From assembly GCF_900105615.1 (NCBI RefSeq), contig NZ_LT630003.1, forward strand, positions 1,364,001 through 1,428,000: DNA of 64,000 nt, read 5' to 3'. Below the pieces are notes generated by a model. That model was not told where the DNA came from, did no database searches, and worked only from the letters and a program-made list of their open reading frames with translations. The stretch comes from Lacrimispora sphenoides JCM 1415 (GTDB taxonomy: Bacteria; Bacillota; Clostridia; Lachnospirales; Lachnospiraceae). The first letter of the stretch is position 1, and each line of letters opens with the position of its first letter. Positions 43,997 to 51,791 of this stretch are shown piece after piece. The position numbers were made by a program, and so were the translations under genes.

Positions 43997-45418
43997 ATGG
44001 AAATTGGGGCAAAAGAGATAGAACTGATTGTAAAGGAAGTGCTTGCAGGCATAGAAAACAGGGGTGTAAAGCCTTCTTATTTCTCCTCTCAAAGTGAAAA
44101 TGGAGTATTTGAACGGGTAGAGGATGCCATTACAGCGGCCCACACGGCCCAGCGTGAATGGGTAGAGCATTACAGGATAGAAGACAGGCGGAGAATCATT
44201 GAAGCCATACGAATGACTGCAAAAAGCCATGCGAAAACCCTGGCAAAGATGGTTTGGGAAGAAACCGGCATGGGGCGCTTTGAGGATAAGATCCAGAAGC
44301 ATATGGCTGTTATTGAAAAGACCCCTGGCGTGGAATGTCTGACCACGGATGCCATTTCAGGTGATGAAGGACTGATGATAGAGGAGTGTGCTCCTTTTGG
44401 GGTAATCGGAGCCATTACGCCGTCCACCAATCCTACAGAAACCCTGATCAATAATACCATCAGTATGATAGCCGGAGGAAATTCCGTTGTGTTTAATGTC
44501 CATCCGGGAGCGAAGAGATGCTGCGCCCATTGTCTGAAGCTTCTTCATCAGACCATTGTGGAAAACGGAGGTCCGGCAAATTTAATCACCATGCAGAAAG
44601 AGCCTACCATGGAGGCCGTAAGCAAAATGACGGCTGATCCCAGAATCCGCCTCATGGTTGGTACCGGGGGAATGCCCATGGTTAATGCCCTGCTTCGCTC
44701 CGGAAAGAAGACCATCGGGGCAGGCGCGGGAAACCCGCCGGTCATTGTAGACGATACGGCGGATATAGATCTTGCGGCAAAAGAGATCTACCGTGGAGCT
44801 TCCTTTGATAACAACATTCTGTGCCTGGCGGAAAAGGAAGTCTTCGTCATGGAACGTGTTGCGGATGAGCTTGTGAATAAGATGGAAAAGGAAGGTGCGT
44901 ACCTCCTAAATTCCAGGGAGTTAAATGAAATCCTTAAGTTTGCCATGATTGAAAAAGACGGCAGCTATGAAGTGAATAAAAAATGGGTAGGAAAGGATGC
45001 GGCTCTGTTTTTAGAAGCCATAGGGGTTTCCGGGCACAAGGATGTCCGCCTTCTGATCTGCGAGACAGACAGAAGCCATCCCTTTGTAATGGTAGAGCAG
45101 CTGATGCCCATACTTCCCATTGTACGCTTAAGGACTTTTGAGGAATGCGTGGAGTGTGCAGTGGCGGCAGAGTCAGGCAACCGCCATACGGCATCCATGT
45201 TTTCCAGAAATGTTGAGAACATGACTAAATTCGGAAAAATCATTGAGACAACCATTTTTACGAAGAACGGCTCAACCTTAAAAGGGGTAGGAATCGGCGG
45301 AGAGGGCCATACGACCATGACAATCGCAGGTCCTACCGGAGAGGGTCTTACCTGTGCAAGAAGCTTTACCAGAAGACGCAGGTGTATGCTGGCAGAAGGA
45401 GGCCTGCGGATCATCTAG
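43997..45418 (+). CDS. CoA-acylating aldehyde dehydrogenase of BMC type (EutE/PduP-like)
   Basis: A 473-residue aldehyde:CoA dehydrogenase that oxidises the aldehyde made in the compartment to acyl-CoA with NAD. The N-terminal helix (KEIELIVKEVLAGIEN) followed by a linker resembles an encapsulation peptide. Family motifs are GVIGAITPSTNPTETLINN, GAGNPPVIVDDTADIDLA, and catalytic Cys276 in FDNNILCLAEKEV. It follows the aldolase by 9 bp. PduL and an iron alcohol dehydrogenase downstream complete the standard aldehyde-processing set of a metabolosome. Confidence 0.94.
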   Translation: MEIGAKEIELIVKEVLAGIENRGVKPSYFSSQSENGVFERVEDAITAAHTAQREWVEHYRIEDRRRIIEAIRMTAKSHAKTLAKMVWEETGMGRFEDKIQKHMAVIEKTPGVECLTTDAISGDEGLMIEECAPFGVIGAITPSTNPTETLINNTISMIAGGNSVVFNVHPGAKRCCAHCLKLLHQTIVENGGPANLITMQKEPTMEAVSKMTADPRIRLMVGTGGMPMVNALLRSGKKTIGAGAGNPPVIVDDTADIDLAAKEIYRGASFDNNILCLAEKEVFVMERVADELVNKMEKEGAYLLNSRELNEILKFAMIEKDGSYEVNKKWVGKDAALFLEAIGVSGHKDVRLLICETDRSHPFVMVEQLMPILPIVRLRTFEECVECAVAAESGNRHTASMFSRNVENMTKFGKIIETTIFTKNGSTLKGVGIGGEGHTTMTIAGPTGEGLTCARSFTRRRRCMLAEGGLRII

Positions 45419-45434
45419 AGAGGGGAAGGTACAT

Positions 45435-45773
45435 ATGGCAATCGGCTTTTTGGAATGTGCAGGTTATGGCGCAGTTCTTTATGCTATGGATAAAGCCTGT
45501 AAGGCAGCAAATGTGAGGATCATCGGGATCGACACCATCAATCCAAAGGATGCGACTGCATTCATTCCCCTTACGGTCCAGGTGAAATTTGAAGGCGGAA
45601 TCGATGATGTGAAAGAGGCCTGTGAGGCGGCAAAAAGGGCAGCTCTTAAGTTTAACAGTCCGGAAGAGGTTTTGGTAGAGATGATCGAAAAACCATATGA
45701 GGGAACCAAGGCGTTATCTCATATAACAAAGGTATCGTTTGAGGAAGAAAACATTATTAATTTCAGGAGGTAG
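45435..45773 (+). CDS. BMC-domain shell protein (BMC-H) with altered pore loop
   Basis: A 112-residue single BMC-domain protein (AIGFLECAGYGAVLYAMDKACKAA; GGIDDVKEACEAAKRAAL). Where typical hexamers have the KIGSG pore motif, this one has a longer loop (DTINPKDATAFIPLTVQV), so its central pore should differ in size and charge. A 20-residue charged C-terminal extension follows the fold. ATG 45435 follows AGGGGAAGG; the longer frame from 45354 overlaps the dehydrogenase. It is the first of four BMC-H genes. Confidence 0.88.
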   Translation: MAIGFLECAGYGAVLYAMDKACKAANVRIIGIDTINPKDATAFIPLTVQVKFEGGIDDVKEACEAAKRAALKFNSPEEVLVEMIEKPYEGTKALSHITKVSFEEENIINFRR

Positions 45774-45779
45774 CAGGAT

Positions 45780-46058
45780 ATGGCATCCACATCAATCGGG
45801 TTAGTTGAAACAAGGGGTTTGACGGCATCCATCGAAGCAGCAGATGCGATGTTAAAGGCAGCAGATGTTGAGCTTGTGGGAACCGAGAAAATCGGCTCCG
45901 GTCTGGTAACCGTCATTGTAACCGGAGAGGTAGGCGCGGTAAAGGCAGCCACCGAGGCAGGAGAGGCGGCAGCTTCCAGAGTCGGGGAACTGGTAGCAGT
46001 CCATGTGATTCCAAGGCCGCACCAGGACATTGATAAAATTTTGCCAAGGATCAAATAG
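45780..46058 (+). CDS. BMC-H shell protein (PduA/EutM-like), paralogue 1
   Basis: A 92-residue canonical BMC-H hexamer protein ([57 protein letters not shown]). The KIGSG pore motif is standard and probably passes small polar metabolites while holding back the aldehyde. It is very similar to the product at 46440 in protein and DNA, indicating a duplication. AGGAGG precedes ATG, and it starts seven bases after the previous stop. Confidence 0.96.
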   Translation: MASTSIGLVETRGLTASIEAADAMLKAADVELVGTEKIGSGLVTVIVTGEVGAVKAATEAGEAAASRVGELVAVHVIPRPHQDIDKILPRIK

Positions 46059-46079
46059 ACATCAGCAAAGGTGGGCGTC

Positions 46080-46439
46080 ATGAAAACAAACCGAAACGCC
46101 ATAGGGGTTTTAGAAATCAATTATTATGCCAATACCGTTGTGGTGGTCGACCAGGCCTTAAAGGCGGCTGAAGTGGAAATTGTAAGCTGCCACAAGAAGC
46201 TGGGAGGAAGGATGTGCCACACAGTATTAGCGGGTGAGACCTCGGCGGTTCGTGCCGCCGTGGAGGCGGCCAGAGAGGCAGGACGGATCGTGGGAGACGA
46301 CAATGTAAAAGTATCCGTGTCCATCGAAAACCCTCATCCAGAGGTATTGAAGCTTTTAAATATGATAGACAGGCATGAAAACGAAAAGAATTCTGTAAAA
46401 CCAGAGGAAGAAGAGCACAAAATCAAGGAGGAAAAGTAA
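46080..46439 (+). CDS. BMC-H shell protein with Cys/Arg pore and charged tail
   Basis: A 119-residue BMC-domain protein (AIGVLEINYYANTVVVVDQALKAAEVEIVSC; AGETSAVRAAVEAAREAG). The pore region reads KKLGGRMCH instead of KIGSG, with two nearby cysteines, which could create a positively charged or cofactor-binding pore. The last 25 residues are Glu/Lys-rich and probably disordered. I chose ATG 46080 over GTG 46071 because AAGGTGG has proper spacing. It sits between the two near-identical canonical BMC-H genes and abuts the second. Confidence 0.88.
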   Translation: MKTNRNAIGVLEINYYANTVVVVDQALKAAEVEIVSCHKKLGGRMCHTVLAGETSAVRAAVEAAREAGRIVGDDNVKVSVSIENPHPEVLKLLNMIDRHENEKNSVKPEEEEHKIKEEK

Positions 46440-46739
46440 ATGGCAGAGACAGCAGTAAAAAAGGGAATGTTAGCACTTGGAATGATTGAGACAAGAGGCC
46501 TTACCGCATCGATCGAGGCAGCAGATGCCATGTTAAAGGCAGCAGACGTTGAAATGGTGGGAACCGAGAAAATCGGCTCCGGTTTGGTATCGGTTATGGT
46601 TCAGGGAGACGTGGGAGCTGTCAAGGCGGCAGTGGAAGCAGGAGAGGAAGCAGCCTCCAGAGTGGGAGAGGTAGTAGCAGTTCATGTGATCCCAAGACCC
46701 CATAATTCCATAGGCGGAATCCTTCCGTTCCTTAAATAA
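46440..46739 (+). CDS. BMC-H shell protein (PduA/EutM-like), paralogue 2
   Basis: A 99-residue canonical BMC-H protein ([57 protein letters not shown]). It differs from the product of 45780 mainly in a longer N-terminus and a few conservative changes. It starts directly after the preceding stop, with AGGAGG inside that gene's end. It is probably a major facet protein of the shell together with paralogue 1. Confidence 0.96.
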   Translation: MAETAVKKGMLALGMIETRGLTASIEAADAMLKAADVEMVGTEKIGSGLVSVMVQGDVGAVKAAVEAGEEAASRVGEVVAVHVIPRPHNSIGGILPFLK

Positions 46740-46775
46740 AAAGAACAGGAAAGTGTTTAGAGGCGGAGGCTTACA

Positions 46776-47432
46776 ATGGAAAACAGGGAAGAACTGATTC
46801 AGAAGGTAACCGCACTGGTCCTGGATAACTGGAAGAGGCTCAGCGCACAGCCTTACCAGGTTCCCGTTGGAATCTCGGCAAGGCATGTGCATCTGTCAAA
46901 GGAACATGTGGAAGCGCTTTTTGGAGTCGGCTACCGGCTGACTCCCATGAAGGCTTTAAGCCAGCCGGGACAGTTTGCCTGTGAGGAACAGGTTGCTGTC
47001 TCCGGTCCGGCCGGAACGCTTCCTAAGGTTCGGATTCTAGGACCGGAGAGAAAACAAAGCCAGGTGGAAATGGCCTCCGGTGACTGCAGGATCCTTGGAA
47101 TACAACCCCAGGTAAGATCATCAGGAGATTTAAAGGGAACTCCCGGGATCATGCTGAAAGGACCAAAAGGAGAGGTCCTTCTGACAGAGGGCGTCATCAT
47201 CGCGGACCGTCATATCCATATGACGCCGGAAGACGCCCAGTGGTTTGGAGTATCGGATCAGGACCGGGTAAGTGTTTCAGTCGATGGACCAAAGGGCGGC
47301 GTGCTCGGCCATGTACTTATTCGTGTTACCCGTGACAGCAGGCTGGATTTCCATGTGGATACAGACGATGCCAATGCGTTTCAGTTAAAGCAGGGACAAT
47401 GGGTAACCATTAGAAAGGAAGAGGCCAGGTGA
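46776..47432 (+). CDS. pduL: Phosphate propanoyl/acyltransferase PduL
   Basis: A 218-residue PduL-type phosphotransacylase that converts acyl-CoA and phosphate to acyl-phosphate, recycling CoA inside the compartment. The zinc-site histidines are visible in GISARHVHLS and IIADRHIHMTPEDA. The first 20 residues (ENREELIQKVTALVLDNWKRL) look like an encapsulation helix. Length and the two-domain pattern match the family. Its stop overlaps the start of the vertex protein gene (GTGA). Confidence 0.95.
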   Translation: MENREELIQKVTALVLDNWKRLSAQPYQVPVGISARHVHLSKEHVEALFGVGYRLTPMKALSQPGQFACEEQVAVSGPAGTLPKVRILGPERKQSQVEMASGDCRILGIQPQVRSSGDLKGTPGIMLKGPKGEVLLTEGVIIADRHIHMTPEDAQWFGVSDQDRVSVSVDGPKGGVLGHVLIRVTRDSRLDFHVDTDDANAFQLKQGQWVTIRKEEAR

Positions 47433-47689
47433 TATTAGGAACAATCATGGGAACTGTGGTTTCCACAAGAAAATGCAGGAATCTGGTTGGATTCAAGCTT
47501 CTTTTGGTAGAACCATATTATGGGGATCAGAAGGATATTTTTGTAGCGGCCGATACCATTGGTGCAGGAATTGGGGAACTGGTACTAGTAACCACTGACA
47601 ATACGACTCAGTATGCGCTGGACCGTTCGGCACCGGTAGATGCCTATATCGTTGGCATCGTAGATGCGCCGCCGCAGCCGGGAAGGTAA
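47429..47689 (+). CDS. BMC-P pentameric vertex protein (EutN/CcmL family)
   Basis: An 86-residue EutN/CcmL-type protein (LGTIMGTVVSTRKCRNLVGFKLLLVEP; AADTIGAGIGELVLVTT; VDAYIVGIVD) that caps the twelve vertices of the shell. It starts with GTG at 47429, overlapping the PduL stop as GTGA, so translation is coupled. It is the only pentamer gene in the cluster. Confidence 0.95.
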   Translation: MILGTIMGTVVSTRKCRNLVGFKLLLVEPYYGDQKDIFVAADTIGAGIGELVLVTTDNTTQYALDRSAPVDAYIVGIVDAPPQPGR

Positions 47690-47718
47690 GGCTTAACGTA
47701 CTAGGAGAGGTAGTGCTT

Positions 47719-48843
47719 ATGGAACAGGAAACGCTTAAGATTTTGGCAGTGGCAGATCCGGCGGTGGAAGGTTATCTGGATAAAGAACTGGGGATAATAG
47801 ACGGATATGGAGGAAACGTGGATTTTCATATCGTGCCCTGGGCGGATTACTATCCGATGATGATGAAAGCATTTGCAGGGGAAGCAGATTATGACATTGT
47901 CATGGTTGCGGGCCATTTATGGCTTCGTGACTTTGTAGAAAACGGATACCTTTCGGAACTTGCGCTTGAGGAAGAAGACATCCTTCCGGTCATTGCAGAA
48001 GAAATGAAGTATAAGGGAAAGGCGTATTTATCTCCCTCTTTCTGTGACGGACATATGATCGTCTACCGTAAAAGCCTGCTTGAACAGGTGCTGGGGAAGG
48101 AACTTGGAAGCGTCATCACTCCCCAGGAATACATAGAAACGGCAAAAGCTTACAAGGCGGCCTGCGGGGAACAGGCCGTGGCCATGAAGGCTGATAAGTC
48201 TGAGATATTTACCGATGCTCTTCCTTTCCTGCGCATGTACGGAGGAGATGCTTATGATCCTGATGGATCTGCGGCCTGCGGAAAGGAAGATGCGGTAAAA
48301 GGCCTTCAGTCTTACGTGGAACTGAGAGCCTGTGCAGTTGGCGGTACGGATAGCTTCGGCAACGGGGAAATTGCAGAAGCTATCCGCCAAAAAAGAGCTG
48401 CTATGGCAGTTACCTGGAGCGGTCAGATGGGAGAAGTGTTTAAGGAAGGCTGTATGGATCCAGAGGATCTGGGATTCTCCACTTTTTCCACGGCCTGGAA
48501 CGTGACCTGGTCCTTTGGAATCTGCTCAAGCTGCAGGAAAAAAGAAGCTGCAGAGGAATTTCTTTCGTACCTTCGGTCACCGGAGGTGGATCAGAAGGTG
48601 GGAAGAATGAGTGGCGCTCCTGTAAGAAGAGGAAGCTATCTGGAAGGAGCCGGTGACTGCCCCTGGTTTCCGGTACAGCTAAAGATGATGGAACTTGCAA
48701 GACCCCTTCCCGATCTTTCAAAGGCAGGGGAGAAAAACGGAGTCCTTTATGAGAAAATCTTTGAGGCGTTTTCCGGAAAAAAGACAGCAGAAGAAGCCAT
48801 GAGGGAAGCCGGGAAAATGATGAGTGGCATAACCGAGCTGTAA
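47719..48843 (+). CDS. Extracellular solute-binding-protein homologue without signal peptide
   Basis: A 374-residue protein with the fold pattern of ABC binding proteins of the maltose/glycerol-phosphate type (DIVMVAGHLWLRDFVENGYLSEL; YLSPSFCDGHMIVYRKSLLEQVLG; ITPQEYIETAKAY; AAMAVTWSGQMGEVF; EEFLSYLRSPEVDQKVG). It begins directly with the mature-like sequence EQETLKILAVADPA and has no signal peptide or lipobox, so it should stay in the cytoplasm. It lies in the middle of the BMC operon with GGAGAGG upstream. Its role is unknown; it might bind a metabolite or a shell/enzyme partner. Confidence 0.83.
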   Translation: MEQETLKILAVADPAVEGYLDKELGIIDGYGGNVDFHIVPWADYYPMMMKAFAGEADYDIVMVAGHLWLRDFVENGYLSELALEEEDILPVIAEEMKYKGKAYLSPSFCDGHMIVYRKSLLEQVLGKELGSVITPQEYIETAKAYKAACGEQAVAMKADKSEIFTDALPFLRMYGGDAYDPDGSAACGKEDAVKGLQSYVELRACAVGGTDSFGNGEIAEAIRQKRAAMAVTWSGQMGEVFKEGCMDPEDLGFSTFSTAWNVTWSFGICSSCRKKEAAEEFLSYLRSPEVDQKVGRMSGAPVRRGSYLEGAGDCPWFPVQLKMMELARPLPDLSKAGEKNGVLYEKIFEAFSGKKTAEEAMREAGKMMSGITEL

Positions 48844-48864
48844 CAATATGATCAGGGAGAAAAC

Positions 48865-50199
48865 ATGAAGATTATTATAATTGGAGGAGTAGCGGCAGGA
48901 ATGAGTGCCGCCTCCAAGATCCGCAGGGTCGACCCGGACGCGAAAGTAACGGTCTATGAAAAGGGAGGTTTTCTCTCTTATGGAGCGTGCGGACTTCCCT
49001 ACTATGTGGGAGATTATAACGATGATTACCGCAAGATGATCGCCCGTTCACGGGAGACCTTTACCAAGATGGGCATAGAAACCTTCCTCCGCCACGAGGT
49101 ACAATCCGTTGACGTGGATAGGAAAGAAGTCCTTGTAAAGAACCTTGAAAATGGTCAGGAATTTACGGATTCTTACGATAAATTAATGATAGCTGTGGGA
49201 GCATCGGCTGTGGTTCCTCCTTTTCCGGGCAGGGAGCTTATGGGAGTCCATGTATTAAAGTCCATGGAAGACGGGATCTTTTTAAAGGAATATGCAAAAA
49301 TGCCGGAAATCCGGAACATCGTCATCGTTGGAGGCGGATATATCGGAGTGGAGTGTGTGGAAGCATTTTTGAATCTGGGAAAGAATGTACGCATGCTTGA
49401 GGCAGCTCCCAGAATTCTTATGCCCTTTGACGAAGAAATCGCCGCCCTGGCCCATGAAGAGCTGGTAAAGTCAGGGGTCCTTCTTAACACCGGAGAAAAG
49501 GTGGAAGGGTTTTATGGAGACGGTCTTTATGTAAAAGGTGTGAAAACAGATAAGGGAACCTACGATGCGGATCTGGTGATCGTTGCCGTGGGTGTCCGTC
49601 CCTGTACGGAATTTTTGAAGAACACAGGAATCTCCATGGGGAAAAACGGCGGTCTCATCGTGGACCGGGAAATGAGAACTTCTATTCCGGATGTGTATGC
49701 GGCGGGAGACTGTATTTTAGTCTATAACGAAGTATTAGAGGAAGACAGCTTTTTGGCTCTCGGAACAGTTGCAAACAAATGCGGCAGAATCGCAGGCGCC
49801 AATTTAGCAGGGGGCCATGAATCGTTTATCGGCGCCCTTGGGTCTGCGGCGATCAAGGTGTGCGGGCTGGAGCTTGGACGTACGGGTATGGGAGAAGGAG
49901 ATGCCATACGTCTTTCCAAGGATTATAAGACTTTGATAATCCAGGCAAATGACCATCCGGCGTACTATCCGGATCCAACGCCAATTACCATAAAGCTGAT
50001 CTATGAAAAAGGAACAAAAAGGCTGCTTGGCGCACAGACCTGCGGACAAAAGGGGGCTGTTTTGCGGGCAGATGTATTCGCTGTGGCAATTCATTGCAGG
50101 ATGACAACGGCAGAGCTTGGAATGACGGATCTCATTTACGCACCTCCATTTTCCGGGGTATGGGATGCCATCCAGATTGCCTGCAATGCAGCGAAATAA
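48865..50199 (+). CDS. FAD-dependent CoA-disulfide reductase / NADH oxidase family protein
   Basis: A 444-residue flavoprotein of the single-cysteine disulfide-reductase family (CoADR, Nox, Npx). The FAD motif IIGGVAAGMSAASKIRR, the redox Cys in SYGACGLPYYVGD near residue 43, the NAD motif IVGGGYIGVECVEAF and the C-terminal FAD segment VYAAGDC are all seen. It could keep CoA reduced or reoxidise NADH made by the aldehyde dehydrogenase. No encapsulation helix is obvious. GGGAGAAA precedes ATG. Confidence 0.92.
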   Translation: MKIIIIGGVAAGMSAASKIRRVDPDAKVTVYEKGGFLSYGACGLPYYVGDYNDDYRKMIARSRETFTKMGIETFLRHEVQSVDVDRKEVLVKNLENGQEFTDSYDKLMIAVGASAVVPPFPGRELMGVHVLKSMEDGIFLKEYAKMPEIRNIVIVGGGYIGVECVEAFLNLGKNVRMLEAAPRILMPFDEEIAALAHEELVKSGVLLNTGEKVEGFYGDGLYVKGVKTDKGTYDADLVIVAVGVRPCTEFLKNTGISMGKNGGLIVDREMRTSIPDVYAAGDCILVYNEVLEEDSFLALGTVANKCGRIAGANLAGGHESFIGALGSAAIKVCGLELGRTGMGEGDAIRLSKDYKTLIIQANDHPAYYPDPTPITIKLIYEKGTKRLLGAQTCGQKGAVLRADVFAVAIHCRMTTAELGMTDLIYAPPFSGVWDAIQIACNAAK

Positions 50200-50230
50200 A
50201 GGAGTGCAGGATAGAAAGTGAGGTCAGACC

Positions 50231-51043
50231 ATGAGTAAAATAATGACTTTACAGGAGGCGGCAGCCCGGATCCATGACGGGGATATCCTTGGTCTTGGCG
50301 GCAATGTGCTCCATCGGGCGCCCATGGCAATGGTCCGGGAACTGGTGCGTCAGAAAAGAAGGGACTTAAAGCTGGTAAAGACGGCTGGAGCCATGGATGT
50401 GGACGTGCTTTGCTTCGGAGGCTGTGTTACCAGCGTAGATGCCGGCTTTATCAGTTATGAAAGTGAATATTCCCTGGCCGGACATTACCGGAGGGCCGTT
50501 GAAAGCGGAGCTGTGAAAGGAAATGAGCATGCCTGTTATACGGTGATCTCCGCGCTCCGTGCCGCCAGCTACGGAGTGGGATTTATGCCTGTAAAAGGAC
50601 TTGTGATCAGTGACTTAATCGATGCCAATGATTATTTTATCCGGGTCGAGGATCCGTTTACAAAGGAGCCGGTGACAGTGGTAAAGGCCATAAGGCCGGA
50701 TGTTGCGGTCATCCATGTGCAGGAGGCGGATGAAGATGGGAACGCCAGGATCACAGGACCGTTATTTGAGGATGTTCTGTTTTCCAGGGCAGCCAAAAGA
50801 GTCATCCTGACAGCAGAGAATATCGTCCATGGATCAGCATTTACTGGCAGTTCAAAAAAAGCGGATATTCCTCATTTTCTGGTAGAAGCAGTAGTCAGGG
50901 TTCCCAAAGGGGCTGCACCCTGTTCCTGTCCGGGTTCTTATGATATTGACGGAAAGAATTTGAAAGAATTTAAAGGGCTGAAAGATTTGGACGGTTTAAA
51001 TGCCTATTTAAAAGCATTTGAAAAGTCCGATTACAAAGGATAA
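50231..51043 (+). CDS. CoA-transferase subunit A-like (GctA/IpdA family)
   Basis: A 270-residue family I CoA-transferase alpha-type subunit (MTLQEAAARIHDGDILGLGGNVLHRAPMA; VTSVDAGFISYES; AIRPDVAVIHVQEADEDGNARITGP). It pairs with the beta-type subunit that starts 12 bp later. With an acyl-CoA-producing dehydrogenase in the same operon it may move CoA between acyl groups. The partner lacks the usual catalytic Glu, so the pair could instead be a hydrolase like IpdAB. Confidence 0.86.
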   Translation: MSKIMTLQEAAARIHDGDILGLGGNVLHRAPMAMVRELVRQKRRDLKLVKTAGAMDVDVLCFGGCVTSVDAGFISYESEYSLAGHYRRAVESGAVKGNEHACYTVISALRAASYGVGFMPVKGLVISDLIDANDYFIRVEDPFTKEPVTVVKAIRPDVAVIHVQEADEDGNARITGPLFEDVLFSRAAKRVILTAENIVHGSAFTGSSKKADIPHFLVEAVVRVPKGAAPCSCPGSYDIDGKNLKEFKGLKDLDGLNAYLKAFEKSDYKG

Positions 51044-51054
51044 GGGGGCATGGC

Positions 51055-51780
51055 ATGATGGAAGAAAAATACAGAGTCAGCGATATTATGGTCTGCGCCA
51101 TGGCCCGCCTCATACCTGACGGCAGCAAGGTGTTTCACGGAGTGTCCTCCCATATGCCCATGATTGCGCTGCTGCTTGCAAAAGCGCTTCATGCGCCTGG
51201 GGCAGTGCATTTGAATATTCCGGGCGGAACGGACCCGGATCCGGTGAGACTTAAAAAGTATACCAGTGCAGGGCCGGAGCTTTTGGAACGTGCCACAGCC
51301 TATTTTCCTTTAATGGAAGTATTTGACCTGGCCATGAGGGGGGAGTTAGATGTGGCATTCTTAAGCGGAATCCAGTTTGATTCCCACGGCAATGTCAATG
51401 CGTCGGTTATTGGAGATTATAAAAAACCAAAGGTGAGGATGCCGGGAGGAGCAGGCAGTGCCGTTCTCATACCAACGGCAAAGAGGGCGATTCTCTGGAG
51501 GACAAAGCATGACAAACGCACCTTTGTGAACCAGGTGGATTTTGTAACTACCAGGGGAAATGTGGAACGGATCATCACCCCCTTATGCATCTTTAAAATG
51601 GAAAACAGGGAAATGGTTCTGGATACCATTCACCCAACTTCCAGCTTAGAAGAGGTACAGGAAAATACCGGATTTCCCATAAAATACTCCCATATCGCCT
51701 ATACGCCCCTTCCTACAAAGGAAGAGCTGAGCGCGCTGAAACGGATCGATCCGGGAGATTTCAGAAATATAGAATTCTAA
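51055..51780 (+). CDS. CoA-transferase subunit B-like (GctB/IpdB family) lacking the catalytic Glu
   Basis: A 241-residue beta-type subunit (FHGVSSHMPMIALLLAKALHAPGAVHLN; LSGIQFDSHGNVNASVIGDY; VDFVTTRGN). In glutaconate CoA-transferase the catalytic Glu lies in a VESG segment; the aligned stretch here reads NIPGG with Pro56 in the Glu position. Transferase activity by the usual thioester mechanism is therefore doubtful. GGGGG precedes the ATG pair at 51055/51058. The alignment is by eye. Confidence 0.83.
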   Translation: MMEEKYRVSDIMVCAMARLIPDGSKVFHGVSSHMPMIALLLAKALHAPGAVHLNIPGGTDPDPVRLKKYTSAGPELLERATAYFPLMEVFDLAMRGELDVAFLSGIQFDSHGNVNASVIGDYKKPKVRMPGGAGSAVLIPTAKRAILWRTKHDKRTFVNQVDFVTTRGNVERIITPLCIFKMENREMVLDTIHPTSSLEEVQENTGFPIKYSHIAYTPLPTKEELSALKRIDPGDFRNIEF

Positions 51781-51791
51781 GGAGGCCATTT

